Shown: piece after piece, positions 11,289-22,777 of the stretch
Position numbering within the stretch: the stretch's first letter is position 1
Layout: each line of letters opens with the position of its first letter
DNA from: Desulfovibrio sp.
Lineage (GTDB): Bacteria; Desulfobacterota; Desulfovibrionia; Desulfovibrionales; Desulfovibrionaceae
Reading direction: 5' to 3'
DNA length: 63,116 bases
NCBI GenBank assembly: GCA_017396005.1
Contig: JAFQNG010000068.1
Location: 1 to 63,116, forward strand
Program-made: the position numbers and the translations under genes
Notes under the pieces: model-generated
Database searches by the model: none
What the model was told of the DNA's origin: nothing
Seen by the model: only the letters and a program-made list of their open reading frames with translations

Positions 11289-12683
11289 ATGATACGACAC
11301 GAATGCGGTCTTTTCGGCATTTATGAACATGAGGACGCAGCGCGGCTGGCCTATTTTGGTTTGTACGCGCAGCAGCATCGGGGTCAGGAAAGTGCTGGTA
11401 TAGTCACCTGTGATGATGAGGGCATGCATGAGCACAAGGGTATGGGCCTGGTGCCGGATGTCTTTACCGAACAGCAACTATGTAAACTGCCAGGCAGGAC
11501 TGCTGTGGGGCATGTGCGCTACTCCACTACAGGGCGCTCTTCTTTCAGCAATGCACAGCCTTTTGTCGCTCATTATAAGGGTATGGATATTGCTCTCGCA
11601 CATAACGGTAACCTGGTAAACTGCGTAGAGCTGCGTGAAGATCTTGAAAACCGCGGGGCCATATTTTCTACCGGTAATGATACGGAAGTTTTCATGCATC
11701 TTCTGGTCAGAGCCCTGCGTGAGCGAGACCTGCCCGAAGCTGTTCGCGAGACCTGTGCCCAGGTTCGCGGGGCTTACTGCCTGCTGATTATGGCCGGAAA
11801 AACACTTGTAGCCGTACGAGATCCCCATGGTTTTCATCCTCTGGCCCTTGGTCGCCTGGATGGTAAGCCGGTTTTCGCCTCTGAGACCTGTGCCTTTGAT
11901 CTGCTGGAAGCTGAATATGAGCGTTCTATAGAGCCTGGTGAAATGCTTATTGTTGATGAGGATGGTGAGCGTAGCTGCAGGCTGCATGGACTTCTGCCGG
12001 AAAAGCCCCGACAGTGCATTTTTGAACTGGTTTATTTTGCCCGTCCTGACTCTTATGTTTTTAATGAGCAGGTCTACCTTTGTCGTAAACAGATGGGCTG
12101 GCAGTTAGCCCATGAATCTACACCGGATGTGGATTTTATTCTGCCATTCCCAGATTCTGGGGTATATGCTGCCGTAGGTTTTGCACAATGTGCAGAACTT
12201 CCCTATGAACATGCCAATATACGCAATCACTATGTGGGCCGTACGTTTATTCAGCCCACACAGAGTATGCGTAATTTTGGTGTTCGCGTAAAAATAAATC
12301 CTGTACGGGCTATGATAGAAGGTAAAAGAATATGTATTGTGGATGACTCCATAGTACGTGGTACTACCATGATAACCCGTGTCAAAAAATTGCGTGAGCT
12401 TGGCGCCAAAGAAGTACACATCCGTATATCCTGTCCCCCAGTGAAGTTCCCTTGCCGCTATGGTATTGACTTCTCTTCACGAGGTGAGCTGATAGCTGCC
12501 ACACATTCACTTGAGGAAATTGAAAAGAAACTTGATGTAGATTCTCTGCATTATCTGAGTATCGAAGGTCTTCTGCGCTCGGTCATGCATTCGGACAGTT
12601 ATTGCCTGGCCTGTTTCAATGGTGATTATCCTGTACGATGTTCGAGAGGTGAAGGCAAAATCTGCATGGGCAAGGGATTATAG
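11289..12683 (+). CDS. purF: Amidophosphoribosyltransferase
   Basis: 464 residues, the first committed step of purine synthesis: PRPP and glutamine give 5-phosphoribosylamine. The glutaminase nucleophile is Cys6 in MIRHECGLFGIYEHE, exposed after removal of a five-residue propeptide. YAQQHRGQESAGI follows. The phosphoribosyltransferase site is ICIVDDSIVRGTT. The C-terminal cysteines (YCLACFNGDYP) fit the family's iron-sulfur cluster ligands. The ATG has GAAGTGAGCC upstream. Two bases separate its stop from hisS, within a tight housekeeping operon. Confidence 0.95.
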   Translation: MIRHECGLFGIYEHEDAARLAYFGLYAQQHRGQESAGIVTCDDEGMHEHKGMGLVPDVFTEQQLCKLPGRTAVGHVRYSTTGRSSFSNAQPFVAHYKGMDIALAHNGNLVNCVELREDLENRGAIFSTGNDTEVFMHLLVRALRERDLPEAVRETCAQVRGAYCLLIMAGKTLVAVRDPHGFHPLALGRLDGKPVFASETCAFDLLEAEYERSIEPGEMLIVDEDGERSCRLHGLLPEKPRQCIFELVYFARPDSYVFNEQVYLCRKQMGWQLAHESTPDVDFILPFPDSGVYAAVGFAQCAELPYEHANIRNHYVGRTFIQPTQSMRNFGVRVKINPVRAMIEGKRICIVDDSIVRGTTMITRVKKLRELGAKEVHIRISCPPVKFPCRYGIDFSSRGELIAATHSLEEIEKKLDVDSLHYLSIEGLLRSVMHSDSYCLACFNGDYPVRCSRGEGKICMGKGL

Positions 12684-12685
12684 TC

Positions 12686-13945
12686 ATGAGCAGATCATAT
12701 TCCCGTATTAAGGGCTTTGCGGATATGTTCCCTCCGCAGAGTAACAATTTTACGCGTATGGAAAATTGTGCGCGTGAAATCTTCAGACGTTATGGTTTTG
12801 TTGAGCTGCGCACACCTCTGCTTGAATTTACAGATCTTTTTCAGCGTTCTATCGGCGAACAGACCGATGTAGTGCAAAAAGAGATGTATACTTTTCCGGA
12901 CCGCAAGGGTCGTATGCTGACCTTGAGGCCCGAGGCTACTGCTGGTGTCATGCGGGCTTATATAGAAGCTGGCCTGGTCAACAGAGAGGCTGTCAGCCGT
13001 CTGTTCACTACAGGTCCCATGTTTCGTTACGAGAGACCTCAGGCCGGCCGTATGCGGCAGTTCCATCAGATCAACTGTGAGTGTCTGGGTTCGTACAGCC
13101 CCTTGGCAGATGCTGAACTCATCATTATGCTGATGAGCTTTTTGCAGACACTGGGTGTGGATGAACCTTCTCTCAAAATCAATTCTCTGGGCTGCTCTTC
13201 CTGTCGTCCGTTGTTCCGGCAGGCTCTGACAGATTTTCTGAATGGAATCAACCGATCTGCCCTGTGTGAAGACTGTGCACGACGGGCAGACAGCAATCCT
13301 CTGCGTATACTGGACTGCAAGCAGCAAGGATGCCGTGATCTGACAAAAGATGCTCCTCTTTTACTGGAATATAACTGCCCTGACTGCAGAGAGCATTTTC
13401 AAGCGGTGCTGGATGCTCTGAAGGGAGAAAAGCTTTCGTATGAGATAGATCATCGTTTGGTACGTGGTCTTGACTACTACTGTCGTACGACTTTTGAGGT
13501 GGTCAGCGGCAGGATTGGTGCCCAGACCGCTGTTGCCGGAGGCGGTCGTTATGATGGTCTGGTAAAAAGCCTGGGTGGACCTGATGTACCGGGTGTAGGC
13601 TTTGCCTGCGGTATGGAACGGCTGGCTCTGCTTCTGGGAGAAAATAATAATAACAAGCCCGATTTTTATATTCTTGCTCTGGATGAACTTGCCCGCCGTC
13701 AGGCTTTTACCCTGGCTCAATGTCTGCGAGGTGCGGGTTTTACCGGCGAGATGAATTTTACTGCAGCCAGTTTTAAAAGTCAGATGCGCCAGGCTGGAAA
13801 GTCCGGTGCGCGGTTTTGCCTGATTATTGGCCCTGATGAGGCTGCGCAGGCTCACGTGGCGGTCAAGATACTGGAAAGTGGCGAACAGCAGGCCATGCCT
13901 CAGGCTGACGTCATATCTTATCTGAAAAACAGGAATGAGCAATGA
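12686..13945 (+). CDS. hisS: Histidyl-tRNA synthetase
   Basis: 419 residues, class II synthetase that charges tRNA-His. Motif 1 lies near the start ([22 protein letters not shown]). Motif 2 is [18 protein letters not shown]. The histidine-binding loop is [14 protein letters not shown], and motif 3 is [15 protein letters not shown]. The C-terminal anticodon-binding domain is present. Several Cys pairs in the middle ([24 protein letters not shown]) form a zinc-like insertion found in many bacterial HisRS. It overlaps aspS by 4 bp (ATGA). Confidence 0.95.
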   Translation: MSRSYSRIKGFADMFPPQSNNFTRMENCAREIFRRYGFVELRTPLLEFTDLFQRSIGEQTDVVQKEMYTFPDRKGRMLTLRPEATAGVMRAYIEAGLVNREAVSRLFTTGPMFRYERPQAGRMRQFHQINCECLGSYSPLADAELIIMLMSFLQTLGVDEPSLKINSLGCSSCRPLFRQALTDFLNGINRSALCEDCARRADSNPLRILDCKQQGCRDLTKDAPLLLEYNCPDCREHFQAVLDALKGEKLSYEIDHRLVRGLDYYCRTTFEVVSGRIGAQTAVAGGGRYDGLVKSLGGPDVPGVGFACGMERLALLLGENNNNKPDFYILALDELARRQAFTLAQCLRGAGFTGEMNFTAASFKSQMRQAGKSGARFCLIIGPDEAAQAHVAVKILESGEQQAMPQADVISYLKNRNEQ

Positions 13946-15798
13946 TAGAGCAGAATCAGGATCTTCAACTGGAACACCAGAAATTTGTTGCAGATCTGGG
14001 GCAGTGGCAGCGTACACATACCTGTGGCCAGCTGACTCTGGAAAATGATGGGGCCGAAGTATGCCTTATGGGGTGGGTACAGTATCGGCGTGACCATGGA
14101 GGTCTTATTTTTGTTGATCTGCGTGATCGTCAGGGTCTTACCCAGATAGTCTTCAGCCCTGATATGGCTCCTGAGGCACATGAGAACGCACATATATTAC
14201 GTTCGGAATACGTGCTTGCTGTGCGTGGCACTGTTCGTCCGAGACCTGAGGGCATGGTCAACCCCAATATGCCTACAGGCCAGATAGAAGTTGTAGTTCT
14301 TGAATGGAAGCTGCTCAATACTTCCAAAACACCACCTTTCCCCATAGAAGATCGTTGTGATGCTGGTGAAAATCTGCGCCTAGCATGGCGTTATCTTGAT
14401 TTGCGCCGTCCTCGTATGCAGGGCAATCTCTTTATGCGGCACAAGGTGAGTCAGACCATACGGCGTTATTTGGACGAAGGCGGTTTCGTGGAGGTAGAAA
14501 CTCCGGTGCTGACCAAATCCACCCCTGAAGGCGCGCGTGACTTTCTTGTACCCAGCCGTTTGAACAATGGTGAATTTTATGCATTACCCCAGTCACCTCA
14601 GCTTTTCAAACAGATGTTGATGGTGGCCGGTTTTGAGCGTTATTTTCAGATCGTACGTTGTTTTCGTGATGAAGATCTGCGCGCAGACCGTCAGCCTGAA
14701 TTCACTCAGGTTGATATAGAAATGAGTTTTGTGGATGAAGAACAGGTCATGACCATGGCTGAGGGTCTGATGGCGCGTGTGTTCAGGGATGTTCTGGGTA
14801 AAGAACTCACACTGCCTTTCCCGCGTATGCCCTGGGCCGAAGCCATGGCCCGTTTCGGTGTTGACAAGCCGGATACGCGTTTTGATCTTGAACTCAAAGA
14901 TATCACTGATGTAGTGCGTGGCTCTGGATTCAAACTTTTTGCTCAGGCACGACTTGTAAAGGGGCTCAAGGTCCCTGGTGGTGAAAATCTGACCAGAAAG
15001 GAGATTGATGGATTCACCGAATTCGTTAAAATTTACGGTGCTCAGGGCTTGGCCTGGATTAAGGTCAAGAGTGAAGAAGAGTGGCAGTCACCTATTGCCA
15101 AATTTTTATCTGAAAATGAACGTAAGGGTATTGCTGCTGCCCTTGATCTCAGAGTTGGAGATATAGCGTTCTTCCAGGCAGGCGAAGCCGATATGGTCAA
15201 TGCAGCTCTTGGTAATCTGCGTGTACATCTGGCTGAGCATCTTAATCTTATTCCAGAAGACAGTTTCAATTTTCTCTGGATAACGGATTTTCCTCTCTTT
15301 GAATATGATGCTGAAGCAGGCCGCTATGTAGCCTGCCATCATCCTTTCACCTCCCCTGCCCCTGGTCATCTGGAGCTGATGAATACAGAGCCGGAGAAAG
15401 TACTAGCCCGTGCTTATGATATGGTACTCAATGGCAATGAAGTAGGTGGAGGCTCCATACGCATTCATACAGAGGCTGTACAGCGTCGTATGTTTGAGGC
15501 ACTTGGTTTTTCACCTTCTGAGGCAGAAAGCCAGTTTGGTTTTCTGATCCAGGCTCTGGCACAGGGGGCGCCGCCACATGGTGGTTTGGCTTTTGGTCTT
15601 GACCGCCTGGTCATGCTTCTGTCTGACTCAAACAGTATTCGTGACGTCATTGCTTTCCCAAAGACGCAGAAAGCGACCTGCCTGCTCACTGACGCCCCTT
15701 CACCGGTATCTGCAGTGCAGTTGCGTGAGCTGGGTTTGCGTCTGCGTGAACAGGTTAAAGAAGAAAGCAGAAAAAAAGCTGATGATGGCGGAGCCTGA
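13942..15798 (+). CDS. aspS: Aspartyl-tRNA synthetase (probably non-discriminating)
   Basis: 618 residues, bacterial-type class II AspRS with an N-terminal OB fold, catalytic core and GAD insertion. Motif 2 is [16 protein letters not shown] and motif 3 is [14 protein letters not shown]. The OB-fold segment reads [15 protein letters not shown]. The His-Gly pair there is the state described for non-discriminating enzymes, which also charge tRNA-Asn (discriminating enzymes such as E. coli have Leu-Gly). This suggests, but does not prove, that Asn-tRNA is made through an amidotransferase. The start is extended by about 25 residues relative to E. coli. Confidence 0.95.
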   Translation: MIEQNQDLQLEHQKFVADLGQWQRTHTCGQLTLENDGAEVCLMGWVQYRRDHGGLIFVDLRDRQGLTQIVFSPDMAPEAHENAHILRSEYVLAVRGTVRPRPEGMVNPNMPTGQIEVVVLEWKLLNTSKTPPFPIEDRCDAGENLRLAWRYLDLRRPRMQGNLFMRHKVSQTIRRYLDEGGFVEVETPVLTKSTPEGARDFLVPSRLNNGEFYALPQSPQLFKQMLMVAGFERYFQIVRCFRDEDLRADRQPEFTQVDIEMSFVDEEQVMTMAEGLMARVFRDVLGKELTLPFPRMPWAEAMARFGVDKPDTRFDLELKDITDVVRGSGFKLFAQARLVKGLKVPGGENLTRKEIDGFTEFVKIYGAQGLAWIKVKSEEEWQSPIAKFLSENERKGIAAALDLRVGDIAFFQAGEADMVNAALGNLRVHLAEHLNLIPEDSFNFLWITDFPLFEYDAEAGRYVACHHPFTSPAPGHLELMNTEPEKVLARAYDMVLNGNEVGGGSIRIHTEAVQRRMFEALGFSPSEAESQFGFLIQALAQGAPPHGGLAFGLDRLVMLLSDSNSIRDVIAFPKTQKATCLLTDAPSPVSAVQLRELGLRLREQVKEESRKKADDGGA

Positions 15799-15803
15799 GA
15801 AGT

Positions 15804-16322
15804 ATGATTCTCAATATCATAACCTATCCTGACCCGAGTTTGAAGGAAGCCTGTGAACCGGTGAAGGAAATTAATGAGGATATACGCCAGCTGGCGGCGG
15901 ACATGCTTGAAACCATGTACGCCGCCCCTGGTGTAGGCCTTGCGGCCCCGCAGGTAGGGCGCAATATTCGTATGCTGGTCATGGATCCGGCAGGTAAAGA
16001 TGAGCCCCGTCAGCCACGTGTGCTGATTAACCCCCAGATTGAGCTTTCTGGTGAAGAAGTCTGCAGTGAAAAAGAGGGCTGTCTTTCTGTACCAATGGGT
16101 TATCGCGCCAATGTAATGCGTAAAAAACAGGTTCGTTTGCGTGCCACGGATCTGGAGGGGAATGACATTGATGAAATGCTGGATGGTTTTCCGGCCATCG
16201 TCATACAGCATGAATATGATCATCTGGAAGGTGTGCTCTTTATAGATCGCATCAGCAGGCTGCGACGCAGCCTTTATGACAGCAAGGTCAAAAAATGGCT
16301 CAAGCGCAAAAGTGCAGATTAG
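15804..16322 (+). CDS. def: Peptide deformylase
   Basis: 172 residues. It removes the formyl group from the N-terminal Met of new proteins. All three family motifs are present: GVGLAAPQVG, EGCLSVP with the metal-binding Cys, and QHEYDHLEG with the HExxH metal site and catalytic Glu. The length is normal. It starts five bases after aspS and overlaps fmt by 28 bp, the classic def-fmt pairing of genes that remove and add the formyl group. Confidence 0.96.
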   Translation: MILNIITYPDPSLKEACEPVKEINEDIRQLAADMLETMYAAPGVGLAAPQVGRNIRMLVMDPAGKDEPRQPRVLINPQIELSGEEVCSEKEGCLSVPMGYRANVMRKKQVRLRATDLEGNDIDEMLDGFPAIVIQHEYDHLEGVLFIDRISRLRRSLYDSKVKKWLKRKSAD

Positions 16323-17296
16323 TATTCATGGGGACGCCCGATTTTGCGGCGCGTATTCTGCAGAAGTTGGCCTCATGGCCTCATGGCGATATTGTTGCTG
16401 TTTATACACAGCCTGATCGCCCTGCAGGGCGTGGGCACAAATTGACGCCTTCGCCAGTCAAGCAGCTGGCGCAGGAACTGGCGCTACAGGTGTTGCAGCC
16501 TGTCAATTTCAGACAGGCTGATGATATTCAGACTCTGGCAGCCTTTGAACCCGATCTGTTGATTGTTGCTGCCTACGGTCTGATCCTTCCTCAGGCAGTA
16601 ATCGATATTCCACGCATTGCTCCACTCAATGTACATGCCTCACTTTTACCGCGTTATCGTGGCGCAGCCCCCATACAGCGTGCCATCATGGAAAACTGGC
16701 AGCCCGGCGCACAGACCGGAGTGAGCATTATGCGTATGGTTAAGGAGCTTGATGCAGGGCCGGTATATGTCTGTGCAAGTCTTTCCATTGAGGAGCATAC
16801 TGCAGGCAGCCTGCATGATGCTCTGTCAGATCTCGGCGCTGAAAGTCTGATAACTGTTTTGGAAGATATCAGGGCAGGAGTTGCCATAGCAAGTCCGCAG
16901 GATGAAAACAGTGTCAGCTATGCTGCAAAAATGCAGAAAAGTGATGGTCTTGTGCTGGACTGGGATCGCCCAGCTGCTGCAGTCCATGCACAGATTCGCG
17001 CTGTAACACCGTGGCCGGGAGCTCGTGCTGTATTTTTTTTCAACGGGCAAGCTACACCGCTTGAGCTTACTCTTTTACCCGGGAAGCCACTCGTCTCTGC
17101 TGGTACAGGCTCACCAGGGCAGGTATTCTATAATGACGGACATCTTTATGTCGCCTGTTCTGATGGCTGGTATGTGCTTGGTGCTGTCAAACTTCAGGGA
17201 CGTAAATTCATACAGACGTCGGAATTCGTCAATGGGTATTTACGATTGAGTGCCCATGGTCTGTGTGGTTCTGCCATACCTCCTCCCGAGAACTAG
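16295..17296 (+). CDS. fmt: Methionyl-tRNA formyltransferase
   Basis: 333 residues. It transfers a formyl group from 10-formyl-tetrahydrofolate to initiator Met-tRNA. The N-terminal formyltransferase fold starts at CRLVFMGTPDFAARIL. The active-site segment is LNVHASLLPRYRGAAPIQ, with SIMRMVKELDAGPVY following. The C-terminal OB-like domain begins near KSDGLVLDW. The start overlaps the end of def. The family often begins at the Met before GTPDF, and this frame's ATG (MAQAQKC) lies about nine residues upstream of that, so the start is slightly uncertain. Confidence 0.94.
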   Translation: MAQAQKCRLVFMGTPDFAARILQKLASWPHGDIVAVYTQPDRPAGRGHKLTPSPVKQLAQELALQVLQPVNFRQADDIQTLAAFEPDLLIVAAYGLILPQAVIDIPRIAPLNVHASLLPRYRGAAPIQRAIMENWQPGAQTGVSIMRMVKELDAGPVYVCASLSIEEHTAGSLHDALSDLGAESLITVLEDIRAGVAIASPQDENSVSYAAKMQKSDGLVLDWDRPAAAVHAQIRAVTPWPGARAVFFFNGQATPLELTLLPGKPLVSAGTGSPGQVFYNDGHLYVACSDGWYVLGAVKLQGRKFIQTSEFVNGYLRLSAHGLCGSAIPPPEN

Positions 17297-17298
17297 AG

Positions 17299-18117
17299 AT
17301 GCTGTATAAATCGCCCCACTCTCTTCCGCCTTCTGATTATGGTGGTGGCCGTAAGCGTTATTTTATTGGTCTGATGGGGGCCTCCTGCCTTCTGTTATGT
17401 CTTTGTCTCTGTATTTTTCTCATATTACCTTGGTTCGGCCTCGACCTGCTTGAATGGTGGTTGCCGCGCATTAGTATAACAGTGGGTCTATGCGGTATAG
17501 TAATCTTGAGCTGGCTTTGTCTGGCTCTTCTCATCCATGTCTATACAGGAAGAGCTTTTGCCGGGGTATATTCCATTCGGCATATGACCATACGTTTTTT
17601 TTATCCCTTCATGGAGTTGCTGGCCAGGCTGACAGGTATAGAAAGAGACAAGCTACGTCGTTCTTTCATAAAGGTTAATAATGAGCTTTTACTGGCTGAT
17701 TTTAAGCAGGTAACGCCTGATCGCCTGTTACTTTTGCTACCGCATTGTGTGCAGAACAGCAGGTGTCCTCATCGATTAACGCATAATGTTGACAATTGTC
17801 GGCGTTGTGGTCTTTGCCCTATAGGAGCCCTGTTGGCTATGCGTGACCAGTATGGCTTTCGTTTCGCCATAGCCAGTGGAGGCACCATAGCCAGACGTAT
17901 CGTAACTTCTCTCAGGCCGTCTGCTATCATTGCGATTGCCTGTGAGAGAGACCTTATTTCCGGTATACAGGATAGTTATCCTCTTGCAGTATTCGGATTG
18001 CTTAACGAAAGACCACATGGCCCGTGTACGGACACTCTTTTGCCCTTGTCGCGTCTGGAGAGTCTTGTACGCCTTTTTCTAGGGCTGCCACCTCAGGAGA
18101 TATCCACTGGATCATGA
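17299..18117 (+). CDS. DUF116-family membrane protein with cysteine cluster
   Basis: 272 residues of a conserved family of unknown function (DUF116). Two hydrophobic segments (about residues 25-55 and 60-85) are followed by a soluble domain containing CPHRLTHNVDNCRRCGLCPI, which could bind zinc or an iron-sulfur cluster, and later CERDLISGI. The ATG lies three bases after the fmt stop. It overlaps rsmB by 4 bp. The fmt-DUF116-rsmB order suggests a link with translation factors, but that is context only. Confidence 0.8.
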   Translation: MLYKSPHSLPPSDYGGGRKRYFIGLMGASCLLLCLCLCIFLILPWFGLDLLEWWLPRISITVGLCGIVILSWLCLALLIHVYTGRAFAGVYSIRHMTIRFFYPFMELLARLTGIERDKLRRSFIKVNNELLLADFKQVTPDRLLLLLPHCVQNSRCPHRLTHNVDNCRRCGLCPIGALLAMRDQYGFRFAIASGGTIARRIVTSLRPSAIIAIACERDLISGIQDSYPLAVFGLLNERPHGPCTDTLLPLSRLESLVRLFLGLPPQEISTGS

Positions 18118-19475
18118 GTAAGAAAATTCATATTCCTGCTTCTCTTCTGTCTTCAGCCCGTGGAGCTGCCCTGAAGGTATTGTTTCATGTGGAACATGGT
18201 CAGACTGCACAAAGTGCTCTGGCAGCAGTCATTGGGGAAAAAACTGGCAGTGCTGCCCTGCCTGTACAGGAGAGGAATTTATGCAGCGAGCTTGTCTACG
18301 GTGTTTTACGCTATGAACACAGGCTTAATTTTATTTTACGCCCTTTCTTGAAACAGCCTGAAAAAACTCCATTAGCACTTTTACTTATTTTGCGTTTGGG
18401 AGTGTATTCTCTGCTTTTTCAGGAAAAAATTCCCCCACATGCGGCAGTCTACACTGCTGTATCGTTGACTTCAGCCGTCTGTGGAAAAAGCCTGAGCCGT
18501 GTGACTAACGGCGTTTTGCGCTCTGTGCAGCGCTTGGGCAATGTTTTGTACAATCAGAATTTTTATACCACAACGGATAAAATAGTTGAAGCTGGTTTGT
18601 CGCGCTATTTCAGTTTACCTCTCTGGCTGGTGCAGCTCTGGCGTAAGGCATATGGTGAAAAAAATGCTGACAAGTTGATGCAGCGCTCTCTTTCCCGCCC
18701 CTGGTCGGGTCTGCGTTTTAACCCTCACCACAATGAAAGTGAGAATTTGCGTAAGGCGCTTTGTGCTTATCTGGATGAAAATCACTATGCATCAGTGACA
18801 GAATACGGTCTTGCCGTTGCCCCTGGGAAGTTGCCAGAATTTCTGTGTGATCGGCGTTTGGCAGACTGGATAGCCGAAGGGGCGGTTTCTTTTCAATCTG
18901 CAGGCTCGCAGGCTGTACTGCAGGCTTTGGGCTGCACACACTGGCAAAAGCCTGTCTGGGATGCCTGCGCCGGGTATGGCGGTAAAAGTATGGCACTGCT
19001 TGAGGCAGGTGTTCGCTGTGCGCTTGCCTCAGATATCAGCCTGAAGCGCCTGCATCATCTTCCTGACGTATGCAGGCGTTTAGGCCTTGATGCTCCTTCA
19101 ATAGTCTTGGGTAATGCTGCTCAGCCACCTTTGCAAACATGGTCTGGCCATATACTGGCTGATGTACCCTGCTCCGGCCATGGTGTACTTTCAAGGCGTC
19201 CAGATTTGCGTAAACGCATTACTCCTGAGCGTACGCGTCAATTGCAGCTCCTGCAGCGGCAGATACTTGCCAAGCTAACAGCAGTTCTTGCCCCAGGCTC
19301 ACAGCTTGCCTACATAACCTGCGCGCTTGACCCTGCTGAAAATGAGAAAGCCATACATAATGTTCTTGAAGGGCGTCATGATCTTATGCTGAAAACACAG
19401 TGGCAAACACCGCATGACCATCCGTGGATGGAAGGTATGTACGGTGCACTGCTGGAAAAAACTGTTAAAGCATAA
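18114..19475 (+). CDS. rsmB: 16S rRNA (cytosine-967-C5)-methyltransferase
   Basis: 453 residues. The N-terminal NusB-like RNA-binding domain (RGAALKVLFHVEHGQT, ERNLCSELVYGVLRYEHRL) is followed by a SAM-dependent methyltransferase domain. WDACAGYGGKSMALLEAG is the SAM site, ADVPCSGHGVLSRRPDL motif IV with its Cys, and ITCALDPAENE motif VI with the catalytic Cys. The ATG overlaps the DUF116 stop as ATGA. A longer frame exists upstream but would run deep into that gene. A parS-like site (18181-18196) lies inside its coding sequence. Confidence 0.92.
   Translation: MSKKIHIPASLLSSARGAALKVLFHVEHGQTAQSALAAVIGEKTGSAALPVQERNLCSELVYGVLRYEHRLNFILRPFLKQPEKTPLALLLILRLGVYSLLFQEKIPPHAAVYTAVSLTSAVCGKSLSRVTNGVLRSVQRLGNVLYNQNFYTTTDKIVEAGLSRYFSLPLWLVQLWRKAYGEKNADKLMQRSLSRPWSGLRFNPHHNESENLRKALCAYLDENHYASVTEYGLAVAPGKLPEFLCDRRLADWIAEGAVSFQSAGSQAVLQALGCTHWQKPVWDACAGYGGKSMALLEAGVRCALASDISLKRLHHLPDVCRRLGLDAPSIVLGNAAQPPLQTWSGHILADVPCSGHGVLSRRPDLRKRITPERTRQLQLLQRQILAKLTAVLAPGSQLAYITCALDPAENEKAIHNVLEGRHDLMLKTQWQTPHDHPWMEGMYGALLEKTVKA
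18181..18196 (+). promoter_or_regulatory. parS-like centromere site inside rsmB
   Basis: TGTTTCATGTGGAACA, two bases from the ParB consensus TGTTTCACGTGAAACA. Its reverse complement, TGTTCCACATGAAACA, fits the known variant with C at position 5. It lies about 1.3 kb from parB and 3.6 kb from the better site at 21755, as expected for clustered parS sites near the origin. Confidence 0.6.
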
Positions 19476-19485
19476 GAGAGACACG

Positions 19486-20403
19486 TCATGAATCCAGTTC
19501 TTCATGATCAATGCCGAGCTTTTGCAAAAGCTGCAGCAGATCTGCATGACTCGCGTACTTGAGGGTAATTCTTCCGTTTTCCATAGTGCCACTCATGCTT
19601 GCTCGGCAAGGCAGACGCTGTGTCAGAGACTGCTCGATATTATGGAGCTCCGGTATCTTTCTGTTCTGCTTTTTTTGTGATTTTTTTGGCTTTGTTTCTT
19701 CCGGCTGGGCAGTCCAGGGCAGAATGCCACGCTGACGCCAGAAAGCCACAGCTTCTTCTACCTGTCGCACTGTCAGCGATCGAGTCAGAATTTCTTGTCG
19801 TAAGTGCTCGGCGCACTGGGTATCTGTAATACCCAGTAAGCAGCGTGCCTGGCCGGCACTGAGCCTGCCATCGCGTAGGTCCTCCTGTGCTGCCGGGCTG
19901 AGCTGCAGCAGGCGAAGAGTATTGGCTATACCGGGTCGACTTTTGCCAATACGTGCAGCAAGTTCTTCCTGCGTCATGTTCAGCGTGTTTTTCAGGGTTT
20001 GCAGAGCAAGTGCTTCTTCAAGAGGGTTGAGATCTTCCCTCTGCAGGTTTTCAATAAGAGCTGCAGCCATGGCCTCTTTTTCGTCCATTTCGCGTATATA
20101 TACCGGTACCTGTGTGAGACCGGCCATGCGGGCTGCACGCCAGCGACGCTCCCCTGCAACAATCTGATAGGTTTTGTTATCCAGAGGTCGTACCAGAATA
20201 GGCTGTATGATCCCCTGTTCTCTGATGGATTCTGCCAGTTCTTCCAGAGCCTGAGGGTCAAAATGACGTCGAGGCTGTTTTGGATTGGTTTTTAGAAGAT
20301 CTATAGCAAGAAGGCTCTCTGTTTTTGCTTCTGAAGCCCCAGTTTCTCTACCGCTCCAGAGGGCTTCCAAGCCGCGCCCAAGACCTTTATTGATATGGCT
20401 CAT
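19486..20403 (-). CDS. parB: Chromosome partitioning protein ParB
   Basis: 305 residues. A CTPase and parS-binding protein that loads condensin and positions the origin with ParA. The N-terminal GLGRGLEALW, the ParB/Spo0J domain with YQIVAGERRWRAARMAG (nucleotide-binding GERR box), ENLQREDLNPLEEA, and the HTH segment (MTQEELAARIGKSRPGIANT) are clear. The C-terminal dimerisation domain follows a Lys-rich linker. It is convergent with rsmB, with only 10 bp between the stops. It is not in one run with parA, because a plus-strand gene lies between them. Confidence 0.94.
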   Translation of the reverse strand: MSHINKGLGRGLEALWSGRETGASEAKTESLLAIDLLKTNPKQPRRHFDPQALEELAESIREQGIIQPILVRPLDNKTYQIVAGERRWRAARMAGLTQVPVYIREMDEKEAMAAALIENLQREDLNPLEEALALQTLKNTLNMTQEELAARIGKSRPGIANTLRLLQLSPAAQEDLRDGRLSAGQARCLLGITDTQCAEHLRQEILTRSLTVRQVEEAVAFWRQRGILPWTAQPEETKPKKSQKKQNRKIPELHNIEQSLTQRLPCRASMSGTMENGRITLKYASHADLLQLLQKLGIDHEELDS

Positions 20404-20512
20404 CTTATTCTGCCTTTACTGATTATCTGTTGTGCTTGACAAGTGTGCTGCATCTGGGCACGTTTTTACTGATCACTGGGGAACATTTTTATAAACCAGG
20501 AAAAGGTTATTT

Positions 20513-21745
<1,233 letters not shown>

Positions 21746-21754
21746 TTACTGTGA

Positions 21755-21770
21755 TGTTTCATGTGAAACA
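21755..21770 (+). promoter_or_regulatory. parS-like centromere site upstream of parA
   Basis: TGTTTCATGTGAAACA, one base from the ParB-binding consensus TGTTTCACGTGAAACA. The symmetry extends to 24 bp (21751-21774) with only the two central positions mismatched. It lies between the parA start and the next gene, so ParB bound here could also affect parA expression. Confidence 0.85.
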
Positions 21771-21918
21771 TCACAGCCTCGCCTGCCATGTTGTAAAAAA
21801 GCACACCTGTTCAGTCAAGTCGCCTTTTTGCCGTTCTGATCTCTGCAGCTTATTTATCTTGCGCAGTGTAGAGATTGCGGGTAATTTTGCTGCACAGTTT
21901 TTTATATACGAGGAGAAT

Positions 21919-22719
21919 ATGAAAAAAACACCAGCCATGACGTTAGCAGCCCTGTTTATTCTGGCTATGCTTCTTTTACAACCTGGGCAGGTCAGAGCAG
22001 ATACCGTAACAGAAAAAAATCTGCCTCAGCTTCTGGAGAATATTTTGCAGGAGCACCCTGGCATCCTGCTGGATGTACTGCGGCAGCACAGTGAGACTGT
22101 TCTTGACATAGCCCAGCAGGGATCCAATGTACGGCGTAAGCGTAATCTTGAAGCACAGTGGCTGCAGGATATGAAAACGGCGAAACAGGTAACTTTGACC
22201 GACCGCCCCGTTTTGGGTAATGCCAAGGCCAGAGTACGTATTGTCGCCTTCTCGGATTTTACATGTCAGTTTTGCCGTCAGGCTTCGCAAACTCTGGATG
22301 CCCTTCTGCCCCAGTACGGTTCAGATGTCTGTCTGATATTCAAACATTTACCTATGGATGAAAAAGGTGTTTCTGCTCTGGCATCCCGCTATTTTGTGGC
22401 CATTGCCCTGCAGAATGAAGAAAAGGCATGGAAGTTTTACCATTCACTTTTTCAACAGAGAGAAGCTCTCTTGGGTGGAGGAGAAGATTTTCTCAAAAAG
22501 ACAGCTACTGCACTGGATATTGATATGAAAAAGTTGTCTCGCGATATACGCGGCAAGAAAGTAATGACAGTACTGACAGAAGACGCGCAGGATGCCGAGC
22601 GTCTGGGTGTGGAAGGCACACCGCACTTTCTTGTCAATGATCTGGTAGTGCGCGGGGCACTGCCGCCTGATCTTTTCAAAGCCGCTGTGGACATGGCTCT
22701 GAAAAAAAACGGTAAATAA
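21919..22719 (+). CDS. Secreted DsbA-like thiol oxidoreductase
   Basis: 266 residues. A signal peptide (MKKTPAMTLAALFILAMLL) is followed by a helical N-terminal segment and a DsbA-type thioredoxin domain. The active site is FSDFTCQFCRQ (CxxC), and the cis-proline loop is GVEGTPHFLVN. It probably makes or reshuffles disulfides in the periplasm. The N-terminal helical extension recalls DsbA-like and DsbC-like proteins of the Com1/BdbD group. AGGAGA lies just before the chosen ATG. A strong terminator follows, so it is probably a single-gene unit. Confidence 0.87.
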   Translation: MKKTPAMTLAALFILAMLLLQPGQVRADTVTEKNLPQLLENILQEHPGILLDVLRQHSETVLDIAQQGSNVRRKRNLEAQWLQDMKTAKQVTLTDRPVLGNAKARVRIVAFSDFTCQFCRQASQTLDALLPQYGSDVCLIFKHLPMDEKGVSALASRYFVAIALQNEEKAWKFYHSLFQQREALLGGGEDFLKKTATALDIDMKKLSRDIRGKKVMTVLTEDAQDAERLGVEGTPHFLVNDLVVRGALPPDLFKAAVDMALKKNGK

Positions 22720-22740
22720 CATTGCGGCATATACTATGGT

Positions 22741-22777
22741 AGACAGGGCATCTGTACAGATGCCCTGTCTTGCTTTA
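22741..22777 (+). terminator. Terminator after the DsbA-like gene
   Basis: Perfect 13-bp stem GACAGGGCATCTG (22742-22754) and CAGATGCCCTGTC (22757-22769) with a two-base tip, followed by TTGCTTT. Confidence 0.8.
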
